Part shown: positions 34,501 to 44,076 of the stretch, one piece after another | Numbering within the stretch: the stretch's first letter is position 1 | Layout: every line of letters begins with the position of its first letter | From: Bilabrum cf. latius | Taxonomy: Eukaryota; Bigyra: Bicosoecida; Bigyra; Bicosoecida | Length of the DNA: 64,000 bases | NCBI GenBank assembly: GCA_965178125.1 | Contig: OZ237762.1 | Span: forward strand, 186,001 to 250,000 | Reading direction: 5' to 3' | Notes under the pieces: generated by a model | Databases searched by the model: none | Told to the model about the DNA's origin: nothing | The model's input: only the letters and a program-made list of their open reading frames with translations | Program-made: the position numbers and the translations under genes

Positions 34501-36249
34501 CTCAGTGACAAGAGTCCTGCCACTGCCACTGTTGTGCCCACCACTGGCATCATCACGTCTCTCAGTGACAAGAGTCCTGCCACTGCCACTGTTGTGCCCA
34601 CCACTGGCATCATCACGTCTCTCAGTGACAAGAGTCCTGCCACTGCCACTGTTGTGCCCACCACTGGCATCATCACGTCTCTCAGTGACAAGAGTCCTGC
34701 CACTGCCACTGTTGTGCCCACCACTGGCATCATCACGTCTCTCAGTGACAAGAGTCCTGCCACTGCCACTGTTGTGCCCACCACTGGCATCATCACGTCT
34801 CTCAGTGACAAGAGTCCTGCCACTGCCACTGTTGTGCCCACCACTGGCATCATCACGTCTCTCAGTGACAAGAGTCCTGCCACTGCCACTGTTGTGCCCA
34901 CCACTGGCATCATCACGTCTCTCAGTGACAAGAGTCCTGCCACTGCCACTGTTGTGCCCACCACTGGCATCATCACGTCTCTCAGTGACAAGAGTCCTGC
35001 CACTGCCACTGTTGTGCCCACCACTGGCATCATCACGTCTCTCAGTGACAAGAGTCCTGCCACTGCCACTGTTGTGCCCACCACTGGCATCATCACGTCT
35101 CTCAGTGACAAGAGTCCTGCCACTGCCACTGTTGTGCCCACCACTGGCATCATCACGTCTCTCAGTGGAACCAGAGCCGCCCAAGGTGAAAGGGCCCGAT
35201 TTGGAGTTTACCGCGGGCTACTGCTATCGCTGCTTGCCCCCCCGCCCCCGCCCCCGCCCCCGCCCCTTCTCCGTCTCCGCCTCCTGCTGCTGCTTCACGA
35301 CGAGCCCTGCCACGGCCAGGCTGCCGTCCCCGTGCCCCACCAGCAGCTGCGGCTCCGGCTGCTCCCAGCCTGCCGTCCTCGACCCTGCCTCCTTGGGTTG
35401 CGGGCCTATCACTCGCACGGCATACGCGGGCCCGTGCCCCGTGCCCCCTCCCTCCACGGGGCCCCCTGTGCGTGACGAGTGCACCCCCGCGAGGGGTCCC
35501 CTGCGCGGGCCCAGCAGGCGGGTGGCGCTGCGAGCGAGCATGTCAACGCTGAACAAGGCCCCGCTCCAGGTGGTCGCAAGCACGCAGGCCATGCCCGTGG
35601 GGTCTCGCTGCATGTGACGAATGGAACCGCTGCCCAGATCCACCCGGGCGAGCAGCCGCAGACCGCCCGCCTCGTCGCCAGCGACACTCTCGACGCGTGC
35701 GCCGTGCTCGCCCAATGATGACTCCGATGCGGGGCGGCCAGAAGTCATGCGCGTAAACTCTGGACCAGTACTGAGGTATGCTCGCACGGAGCCGTCTGAG
35801 TATCCAACTGCCAGTGCCAGGGGCGTGGGGCGAAGCCTGCGAAGGTCGCTCGGCGAGCACGTCTTGTGGTCCAGGTCAAACCCTACGTAACCGCCGTCTT
35901 GCAAGCCTTGTGATTTCAGACCCATTGCGATCGCAGCAGTTATGCCGCTTCTGCAGGCTTCGGGGAGTGCCACTTCATCTACTGAGCTCGGGCGAACGAG
36001 AACCGCGTCCGCCAAGACTGCTTGCGGAAAGCTCTCGAACGATGCCTGGACCCCCCCACAAGCCTCGCACGACGTAGAGGGCTAAAACCTTTGCATGCAC
36101 CCTGTAAAACTTCTCGAGACCGTAGAGAAAGACACGGCATCTTCGACCTCCAGATAGCTCAGCACGTTGACGAGTATTTCAGTGGAGTACAAGGGATTCG
36201 CAAGCTTCATTGTCAAAGTTCCTCCATTCCTATTGAAGGTATCCTCCAT
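31552..36249 (-). CDS. F-box/WD40 protein with 600-residue tandem repeat insert
   Basis: Single exon, ATG 36249 to TAA 31552-31554, 1565 residues, with 11 TAGs read as Gln (36082, 35224, 35218, a cluster of four at 33250-33270, 33109, 32257, 31918, 31591). Residues 17-50 form an F-box (PLYSTEILVNVLSYLEVEDA), the Skp1-binding module of SCF ubiquitin ligases. WD-like blades follow (LALAVGYSDGSVRAYL). Residues about 361-961 are 30 copies of a 20-residue Ser/Gly/Arg/Asp-rich repeat from the 60-bp minisatellite. The propeller resumes afterwards (PVAVTVGMDGEVKWW, CLLTGGSDGMLRAYHVPSG). Likely a substrate receptor of an SCF E3 ligase. A Ser/Gly/Ala-rich tail precedes the stop. Confidence 0.85.
33367..35166 (-). 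repeat. 60-bp minisatellite, 30 units, coding and in frame
   Basis: Thirty units of exactly 60 bp with no difference visible between complete units. Because 60 is a multiple of three, the host frame is preserved; on the minus strand each unit encodes TERRDDASGGHNSGSGRTLV. Several other frames on both strands are also open through the array and should be ignored as genes. Confidence 0.97.
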
Positions 36250-36668
36250 ATCAAACCTCAGACACAGTGCTGTGTTGGTGCGCTGTATCTGCCTAGATCT
36301 AAGCTCAGTCAGAAGGAACGCGAAGTGTCACACCACTGCACCTTCTGCACCTGCCCGCAATATAGTAGCAAAATAGATATATGTCTTCGCGATTAGCAGA
36401 TATCACTACAAATTTAACTGCAGGAAACTGCCTTGGAATACTGGCGTCGTGAGGCTGGCCGGTTCCTTGGAATACTGGCGTCGTCACTGCCGATGCGGCA
36501 CCCTCAGCAGGCTGCTGATGCTGCAGTGATGTGCCAGTATCGATGTGGGTCCACCGTCCAGGGTAGCTGTATAGTCACCCAGCCACGTACAGTGCAGTTG
36601 TGGTTTGCTTTGCGATTATTCACAGTACATAAAATCACATCGTACGGACAACCAATCGCCCCGCAAGC
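36250..36668. other. intergenic, short direct repeat
   Basis: 419 bp upstream of the F-box gene and downstream of the next minus-strand gene. It contains a direct repeat of 'ccttggaatactggcgtcgt' at about 36432 and 36469. No coding signal seen. It presumably contains the F-box gene promoter. Confidence 0.5.
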
Positions 36669-38405
36669 TCAATCCCGCGACAGGAAGCTAAGCCCCGACA
36701 TGCCGCGCAGCACCTCCTCGTCGAGCACCTGCTCCTTGGAAGCCATGCGAGCCACGCTAGAGGACACCCTGCTATCACTCCTCCCTCCCTCCCGCCCTTG
36801 GTGGCTCTCCTCCATCCACACCCCGCTCACCCGCCCCGTGGAGCTGCCACCATCGTCATCGTCATCGTCAACATCAGGGTCCACCACCCCGGTGCTTTCC
36901 CTGATCGCTGCAGGCACACCTGTTGCCATGCCCCCCGCCCCCACCTGCAGCCCCCCCACAGCACCCCGGTGCACCTCCCCTCCCCCCGCACCGGCACCCG
37001 CCCCCTTCCGCTCCCCCGCTTTCGCCAGCCCGCTGCCCCTCACACCCACACCCACCGCCGCGGGCGAGTCCCTGATCTCCCGGAAGGAGATGTCCACATC
37101 GCTCCTCGTGTGGTGCAGCGGAACCGCCACCTCTCTCGCCCACGGAGCCGCTATGTCCGCGTTCCCCTTGTGTACCTTCATTCCCGCAGCGTCCCCTTGT
37201 GCCCTGGACCCGCTGGGGGCCAAACCCCTGGGCACTTCCTGCCCGGGGCCACCGTCCCTCAGCTGGTCAAAGCACACGATGCAGTCCGCCCGGGGAACAA
37301 CGACCGCATGAAAGCCCCGCGGGTTCTTCTGCCCGTGGTCGCGCTCCCAAAGCACACGCACCGCCCTCGGTGGCCTGTAGGCGTGCTCACCGCCACTCTG
37401 CGACGCCCCCTCGGGGCTGGTGGCACCCGCGCTGCTGCCTGTCGCACCCCCTTCCTCGCCGGGTGGGGTTCTTCGCACCAGCATGCGCTCCACGCTGCGG
37501 CGCCGCAGAAGCGGAACTGGGGCCCCGTGCTGTGTGACGAATGCAGATGGGGGTCGTGGGGTGCCGTCCGTCCCAATTGACAGCGCCGCTTGGGATGCCT
37601 CGGTAAATCGCGGGGCAGTGGATGTTGTCCCCGATGGGGGCGCCTCTGCCTCTGTGATAGGCGGCGCTGCCTCCCGCTCGCCTGAGGTACCCTCTATGCC
37701 CGTACCCGCACCGGTCCCCTTCTCCTTCTCCTTGCCCTTCTCCTTGCCCTTCCCCCCTTGCTGTGCAGCAGCCTCGACTCTGCTTGGTGGGCACTCCATG
37801 AGGACCCCCCTGATGTGCACCATGCCGGCCTTCACCACCAGCATGTGCGACCTGAAATCGATGCGGGTGGATCGGCTGCCCCCGTGCCACGCAGAGCCAC
37901 TCGCCACATGACTCGACTCTGCGGCGGGAACCACGCCCGTGGTGGCTGCTGCAGCGGCAGCACCCGAGGAGGCTCGCTCTGAGCCAGAGGGTGATTGAGA
38001 TGCTCGTTCCGGTGGCCACCCCACTAGATCTGTGATATGAGATGCATTGGAGCACGCCCAGCCGTGGTCTTGTCTTGCAGACCTGTCGACGACCGCCTTG
38101 CCTTCCGAAAGCTCATCTTCGCCCAGGCGTCCCGACCTATCGGACGCACTCTGTGCTGCGGGCCCGTCTTTGCTCTTGGAATCAGATTTTGCAGATAAAC
38201 TGTGAGAAAGTTTCACTGTTGGGTCCCCAGCACCCGCTTCTCGTTTCACCAGCCGCTGGAACTCAGACAGTTCTCGAGCAGATCGAAGGGTGTATTCGTC
38301 ATCGGTTCCCTGATCCTCTTGTGGAGGAAGTAGGCACCCCGTAAATCCTCTAGTAATAGGAACAGCTATCCAGTAATGATGTACCTGCTTTTGGACCGGA
38401 TCCAT
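36669..38405 (-). CDS. unknown 578-residue protein with low-complexity segments
   Basis: Open frame from ATG 38405 to TGA 36669-36671 without any internal TAG. The start lies right after a pyrimidine-rich 'caattttag', so an upstream exon is possible. Ordered-looking segments are 'HHYWIAVPITRGFTGCLL' at the N-terminus, 'RSHMLVVKAGMVHIRGVLM' and 'RVLWERDHGQKNPRGFHAVV'. They are separated by Ser/Gly/Lys/Glu-rich stretches and an acidic run (DPDVDDDDDD). The C-terminus DEEVLRGMSGLSFLSRD may be amphipathic. I do not recognise a family. It is divergent to the OB-fold gene. Confidence 0.6.
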   Translation of the reverse strand: MDPVQKQVHHYWIAVPITRGFTGCLLPPQEDQGTDDEYTLRSARELSEFQRLVKREAGAGDPTVKLSHSLSAKSDSKSKDGPAAQSASDRSGRLGEDELSEGKAVVDRSARQDHGWACSNASHITDLVGWPPERASQSPSGSERASSGAAAAAATTGVVPAAESSHVASGSAWHGGSRSTRIDFRSHMLVVKAGMVHIRGVLMECPPSRVEAAAQQGGKGKEKGKEKEKGTGAGTGIEGTSGEREAAPPITEAEAPPSGTTSTAPRFTEASQAALSIGTDGTPRPPSAFVTQHGAPVPLLRRRSVERMLVRRTPPGEEGGATGSSAGATSPEGASQSGGEHAYRPPRAVRVLWERDHGQKNPRGFHAVVVPRADCIVCFDQLRDGGPGQEVPRGLAPSGSRAQGDAAGMKVHKGNADIAAPWAREVAVPLHHTRSDVDISFREIRDSPAAVGVGVRGSGLAKAGERKGAGAGAGGGEVHRGAVGGLQVGAGGMATGVPAAIRESTGVVDPDVDDDDDDGGSSTGRVSGVWMEESHQGREGGRSDSRVSSSVARMASKEQVLDEEVLRGMSGLSFLSRD

Positions 38406-38611
38406 CTAAAATTGAGGTAGTAGACAGCGTTGATGGGCTGCAGATGGTCTCGCGATCAAGTGCAACGAAGCCTTGCGAACGTTCATTTCTGCGGGCTCGG
38501 TTTGCCAATCTCTATTAGGTTGGTGATTTGAGGTGCAGGAGGCCCATACATTGGGTCTCAATACTAGCAATAGGGTCTGCGATAGTATATCTCACTGGTT
38601 TCTGTATTGTA
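38406..38611. promoter_or_regulatory. shared divergent upstream region
   Basis: 206 bp between the starts of the minus-strand unknown gene (38405) and the plus-strand OB-fold gene (38612). It should contain both promoters. No obvious TATA box or repeat. Confidence 0.4.
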
Positions 38612-39010
38612 ATGGAGAATCCTGCTCTGGACCCATCCCGTCCGATCCCTGACCTGCAAGTGCGTACAGTCCGGGAGCTCAGGTCGGATGAGAAGCTGCT
38701 ATGGATGCGCCGCCTCGTCGTGCTGGACAAAACTGCAGAGTCGAGCACCAAAGAGGGGCTAACGATTTGGAAAGTGCTCGTGGCGGACGAAACAGCGTCG
38801 GTATTCCTGACAGCGTTCCATGATCGTGGCAAAATTCTGTGCCCTGGAGACATCATTGAAGTTAAGTTTGGATTCAGTCAGGTCAGAGGAGGCGAACTTC
38901 GCCTGTACATTGGCAAGCTGGGCCAGCTCATCCGCCACGGCCGCTGCATGGCGCTGTACGACGATTCCATCAACATCTCCGAGACGGGCTCGCTGGTGGA
39001 CGGCCAGTGA
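38612..39010 (+). CDS. SOSS-B-like single-strand DNA-binding OB-fold protein
   Basis: ATG 38612, TGA 39008-39010, 132 residues, no TAG. The order of elements matches the hSSB/SOSS complex subunit B family: PDLQVRTVRELRSDEK, then LTIWKVLVADETASVFLTAF (OB strand pair), CPGDIIEVKFGFSQVRGGEL, and a final ISETGSLVDGQ. This family binds single-stranded DNA in double-strand break repair and RNA 3'-end processing complexes. Length is close to the OB-fold core, without the long disordered tail of animal members. An alternative in-frame start at 38528 is not needed. Confidence 0.65.
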   Translation: MENPALDPSRPIPDLQVRTVRELRSDEKLLWMRRLVVLDKTAESSTKEGLTIWKVLVADETASVFLTAFHDRGKILCPGDIIEVKFGFSQVRGGELRLYIGKLGQLIRHGRCMALYDDSINISETGSLVDGQ

Positions 39011-39803
39011 GACGAGCCTTAGGGAAGTTGGCCAGCAGCCACGGTATATATCATTGGCATGGCTGCCGCTTGCTTGCTTGGGTCAATCTAGATTTGGCAG
39101 CGACGGCGCGCGGCTGCCACACGGCACTGGGGCACCAGCACCAACACCAGCACCACTACGCTCTAGTCCATCCCCGATCCTCATCACACTCAAACGACCC
39201 CCGACCCAGGACGCTTCGATGCCAGCAGATCGGTGCGTCTAGGCTTGTCAAACTCATGTGTGCTCCACTCGATACACTGGCAGTGGACAAACTGCCGGCT
39301 AATCCAGATCTGAGCTGGATTGTGGATGCAATTGTAGAACGGTTCAGCCACGATTTGGCCATGGTATGCCGCCATGCAACCGGTTCAAGCACTCTGCACA
39401 CTGGCAGTAAGTTGATTCCGATACAGCATCACGGCCTCCCCAGTGACTGACGGCAGTAAGTTGATTCCGATACAGCATCACGGCCTCCCCAGTGACTGAC
39501 GGCAGTAAGTTGATTCCGATACAGCATCACGGCCTGACTGACGGCAGCGCGTCTCCCACGCAGCGGGCGGGACGGGGCACCATCGCGGCGATGCAAAGGA
39601 TGCGTGGGGGCCATCTAGGAACGTTTATGTAGTCGAATAATTTCGCCTAACGGTGGTTGCCACTCTACGGTAATCCGCTGAAGGCTCACCGACGATACGA
39701 GGAGCGACGCAGGAATCTCTGGATGGATGTCGTGCCCGTTTGCCTGCCGCCACGCACTGGATGAAGTCTCGTTTTAATTTCGGAAGAATTAAATGCCCAG
39801 GAT
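39011..39803. other. intergenic region between convergent genes
   Basis: 793 bp between the stops of the OB-fold gene and the minus-strand ZNHIT3-like gene. Contains the 49-bp direct repeats at 39403-39545. No convincing coding frame. Confidence 0.5.
39403..39545 (+). repeat. 49-bp direct repeat, 3 copies
   Basis: Copies start at 39403, 39452 and 39501, each beginning 'ggcagtaagttgattccgat'. The third is shortened near its end (lacks about 10 bp). Non-coding. The unit contains a splice-donor-like 'cagtaagt'. Confidence 0.9.
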
Positions 39804-40112
39804 TCATCCAGTGAATTCCACGCTTCCTCCATCTTCTCGTTTCTTGGCAAGGTTTGTCTTGAGGAGGCACAAATCAGCGAACTCTCTAAAGCGGTTCAAC
39901 CGAAGCTTTGCCTCGAGCTGGCCTTCTCTATCATCAGATTTATCTATATCTAGCAGCAATCGTTGAAGCTTTGGGTCTCGCAGCGCGGCAAGTACCTCGG
40001 CATCCTTACTAAGCTTGCTGTGCAACCTGTCCTCTACGATGAACCGATTCGGATCGTCAGGATCGGCAGCAATACCGTTTCTGTTGAACTTGCAACCTGC
40101 GTTGGCATCCAT
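39804..40112 (-). CDS. ZNHIT3 C-terminal-domain-like small protein
   Basis: ATG 40112, TGA 39804-39806, 102 residues. The segment RLHSKLSKDAEVLAALRDPK, followed by LQRLLLDIDKS and FREFADLCL, resembles the C-terminal helical region of HIT zinc-finger protein 3 (Hit1), which acts in box C/D snoRNP assembly. The expected N-terminal C/H-rich HIT zinc finger is absent: an in-frame TAA lies just upstream of the ATG. Either an upstream exon exists or this is a stand-alone or eroded gene. Divergent to the symporter gene with 185 bp between starts. Confidence 0.45.
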   Translation of the reverse strand: MDANAGCKFNRNGIAADPDDPNRFIVEDRLHSKLSKDAEVLAALRDPKLQRLLLDIDKSDDREGQLEAKLRLNRFREFADLCLLKTNLAKKREDGGSVEFTG

Positions 40113-40297
40113 GGTTTATACGGACCCACCGTTGGCTAGTTTGTATAATCCCATGGTACCGAAATCCATGGATGGTACAGCACCTCAACCCGGAACTGTA
40201 CCAATTGTAACGAATAGGTTATGTCAGGAAACCGGACCCCGTCTGCGCGTTGATCGCGATTATTTCATTTCTGTGGGACGCGTAATTTCTAGTGGTC

Positions 40298-43200
40298 ATG
40301 GCTGAGCTGGCAGTGTAAGTTGATCATATTAATAAAATCCATCAAGACGTTGAAACGAATTGATTTGGCGGGATGGAGATGATTTGCAAGTCCATAGTGA
40401 AGTAAACCAATGGATGCTTGGAGCAGCAGTGTGCGATCATGCTTGAAAGACAGAGCGAGCAGAACTCGCAAAATGGTAGAGTGCTTAAAGCAGAATACCG
40501 TCGACCTATACGGAATGCCATTTTTGGCACCGGCCGCAGCAGTTGCAGTTGGGTGCGTGCTCGCTGAGTCACGCTTCCGCCATGATTGTTTCTCCATACC
40601 CTTGCTGTTTACCGCAGTGGTGTCGACGCGATCGTCGTTTTTTGCATCTATCTTCTTGCGTTGCTTGTTATCGTGAGTCCCAGTCCACCAGAGCGGACGA
40701 AATTTGGACTGGCTGCCGTAGTACGCAACAGAGCCACAGCACCCGGTGGCTCTTCTGGTGCTTTTGGCCTCGTACTGGATTCGGTGTAGCATGCCTCTTA
40801 CTTCAACATTATCACAGGGATACTTGGGTAACCGCTAGAAGGAAGAAGAAACCCTCAGTGAGTGTTTAAACGCAACACTGAGCCCTTCTACATTCGCGCA
40901 CTGCTGTGCTTGGTTTTGGCGTACTTCAACCGGCCTATGGGACACGCAGCAACGTATTTACCTTGAAGTTCTAATTCTGGTTCGTATTTTTGTCGCAGAT
41001 GACCATTTCTTGGCCGGAAGAGGCATGGGTGTGAGCGACCATCCCGTCAGCTGCGTGCTTGCGAGCGCCTCGTCTAATCAAGAGGTTTGTCGCTGGAATC
41101 GTATCAAGTCCCAATCTACCTCAACCATGTTACCTTGTGCACGCATATACTTTCATTTTGCAGTCAATCGTTCTCTTTCGTGAGCATGGAAGCACATGTC
41201 AATCCGTAGTACGGTATCCTCGCACACTGTGGCCGAGCGATGCTTTGCGGTTTGCTGCTGGGCTACATGAGTCGTAGTTGTGTGCTGTTGTACCGTTTGT
41301 TTGGTCCTCTTGGTGCTCTGCGCCGCCGTATCTAGTGACTAAAGCCTGTCCCGCGCACCATGCGCGCTGTTGCTCGCCCGAGCTTCTTTCCGATCGCCCG
41401 CAGTGACCATGATGGCCTCCATTTTTAGCGCCTACACGATCATCGGCGTGCCCTCGGATGCCTTCAAGCTGGGATACGTGGCCCTGTACTGGGTGACTGC
41501 CACGAGCATCACTCAGGGAGGCATGCTCATCGTGGGCCCGCCCCTGCAGGCCCTCGCCAAGAGGCACGACTTCCTCTCCCCCGCGGACTACATCAAGTTC
41601 AGGTTCGATTACCAGCCGCTCACGCTGGCCATGTCCTTCGTGACCATCGTCCCGACGGCCATCTACGCCCTGGCCCAGTTCCGGGGCATCGGCTCCACCA
41701 TCGCTGGGCTGACCGGTGACGCCGTCCCGCCCATCGTGGCTGCGCTCGTGCTGGCCGTGATCATGCTCGCCTATGAGTACCTCGGGGGAATGCGGTCCGT
41801 GGCGTACAACGACTCGATCCAGGGGATGGTGATCCTCACCTCCTTCATCTTCCTCATCATCATCGTGGCCCGCGAGTACGGAGGGTTCGTCGGATCCGTG
41901 GAAGGGATCGAAACGTATGTGCCCCAGTTCACGCTCATCCCCTCGGGAGAGAGCCAGGTGGGCTACATCAGCTTCTGTCTGCTCTTCATGTGCTTCCCTT
42001 TCTGTGAGAAAGTGTGACGAGGGATTGCCCCACTCGCGCTGCGCGCCACCCCGCTGCACCCCCCCTTTCCTCCCGAGCCAACGACATGCTCCGCCTCCCC
42101 TACGTACCTCCCCTCCCCGCGACCCCTCCTTTGCAGACCCGCACCTGATGCAGCGAGCCTACGCCGCCAAGGACTCGAGCAAGCTCAAGACCACCACCGC
42201 GGTGATGGGCTTCATGCCGCTGTACGTGTCCTTCTGCTCCCTCATGCTCGGCATCGTGGCTCTCTCGAAATTCGCCAACGACCCCTCGGTGACCCCGGAC
42301 GAGACCTTCGCCCTGATCAGCACCGAGATCCTGCAGATCAACCGGTTCAGCTACTGGACGGTTGTGTTCCTCCTGTGCGGGAGCGTTGCGGCGCTCATGT
42401 CAACGACCGACTCCCTGCTCATGTCGGTGTCTTCCGCCTTTCTGAACGACATCCTCAAGCCGTACGTGTTCCCCGGCAAGGGCCAGGTGTTTTACGTGCG
42501 GGCGGCCAACATCACCACGCTGCTGGTGACCATCTTCTGCGTGGGCATGGTGGCGGCGGACATCGACCTGAGCACGCTCGTGGCCTTTCAGAGCAACATC
42601 CTCATCCAGGCGGCCCCCGTTTTCCTCTCGGGACTCATGTTCAGGGACGCTGTTCCCCGGTGCATGCTGGCCGGCGTGATCGTGGGCCTGTGCATCACAT
42701 TCGGGCTCATCATCGCGGACAAGGCCAAGGTGGGGGGCATGCACGCGGGCACTCTGGCCTCCCTCTTCAACGCACTCGTGGGCGTGGGCGGGTCTTATCT
42801 CTACAACGCCATGTACGACATGGCCCAGGAAGAGCCCCCGCACGACACCAAAGAGACAGACATGGCGCACAAGGACCACCCCGAGCTGGAGGGGGTGGAG
42901 ATGCCAGAGTACAGGGACGCTGACGCAGTCGTGGAGCGGGTTGCGAAGAGGCAGGTGTACCCCGACTCTCCCGCAATTGGACCCAACCAGGCCCCTTCAG
43001 TCCCCTCTGCGGACAAGGCAATGCAATCGACCGGTGCCATGGTGCCTGCGGGACCTCAGGGCAAGGGCAGCGATGCCGCCGCCCCGTCGACCACAACAGC
43101 AACCACAGGCGGCATGCCCACCCAGGGCAGCCCCGGAGAGGCCCCCATGACCCACGAGGGAACACCGGAGTCTGCTGCCGGCGACGCTGCGGCCATCCGC

Positions 43201-43692
43201 AGGACCACTTCCATGGCGGGTGACGGCAAGCCCCGCAAGTACAGCTCCCTAGCGGACCTTCTGCACCGAAGGCACGACGAGCCCCGCGAGATGGTGGACG
43301 GGGACTTCCCCCACCAGCGATGGTACGTGTGGGTGGCTCTCTTCGTGCCCCTGCTCTTCACCGTGCCCTTCTACCGCAAGCCCGGGGCGCAGGACGACTT
43401 CATCGCCGGGCTGCCCTCCTGGGCCTTCGTGTCTACGGTCTTCTCCTGGGTGCTCGCCGTGGCCATGGCCGCGTGCGCCTTTCTGTTCTGGCCCACCCCC
43501 CTTGGGGAGAAGGAAGCCGCCCTGCGGGAGAAGCAGGCGGCGCTGGAGGGAGGCGCCGAGGAGGGGGGATCCAAGGGCGCCGACAGCGGGACGGGTGTGA
43601 CGAGTGGGGTCGCGCAGGAGGGGAAGGAGCAGGAGGAGGAGCAGAAGGCGTCAGCTGGCGGTGCTGCCCCGGCCCAGGCCACCGTGGCCTGA
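40298..43692 (+). CDS. sodium:solute symporter (SSS/SLC5 family)
   Basis: Six exons: 40298-40314, 40618-40672, 40818-40857, 40999-41028, 41404-42003, 42137-43692; all junctions are GT-AG and phases match, giving 765 residues. The spliced N-terminus reads MAELAVGVDAIVVFCIYLLA, then GYLGNRQKEEETLN, where Q is a TAG at 40836, then DHFLAGRGMV, the family motif after TM1. The body has about 12 membrane spans including YEYLGGMRSVAYNDSIQGMV and ALMSTTDSLLMSVSSAFLND. A long hydrophilic insert (about 42840-43310) precedes two final spans and an acidic, Lys/Gln-rich tail. It should couple substrate uptake to a sodium or proton gradient; substrate cannot be told. The 17-, 40- and 30-nt exons are unusually small. 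Confidence 0.88.
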
Positions 43693-44076
43693 ACCCCTGC
43701 AACTTCCTGTGTGATGTCCTCTCCGGGTCTCCTTTGTTTCCTGGACACACTGCAGCGGGGCAGCATTTCGTGCCACTGGGTGGGACGGTCTTGCCTGCTC
43801 GTGCTTGGATTGCGTGTCTGTGTACGTGTTGAATTGAATGGCAGCTGCGTGCAAGCAGCCTCAAGATCGATATTTGCGTCGTTAAAAAGTAAAGAGAGCA
43901 TGTTCGTGGGGGTTGGGGCTATGATATTGTATGAAATCAAGGCCGGTTGGGGGGAAGGCCGGTTCAAGGGCCGGTTGTGGCGTTCATTGTAACGTTTGAT
44001 TTTCGACAGAGACATTCTGCTGGTATTTTTCGAGAAACTATAATCGATCGCCCTTTACGGGTGCTTCATCGTCTAC
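43693..44076. other. intergenic, nothing recognised
   Basis: 384 bp between two plus-strand genes; less GC-rich than the flanking coding DNA. It should hold the symporter 3' end and the promoter of the FYVE gene. No repeat or RNA gene seen. Confidence 0.5.

Noticed and set aside
33268-35617. Long plus-strand open frames (e.g. 774 and 709 residues) through the 60-bp array
   Set aside because: A stop-free repeat unit keeps several frames open; only the minus-strand frame continues into F-box and WD40 sequence on both sides.
42004-42020. GTGTGACGAG as the 5' splice site of the symporter intron
   Set aside because: That donor gives the wrong phase (TGA after the join); GTGAGAAAG eight bases upstream restores the frame to PHLMQRAYAAKD.
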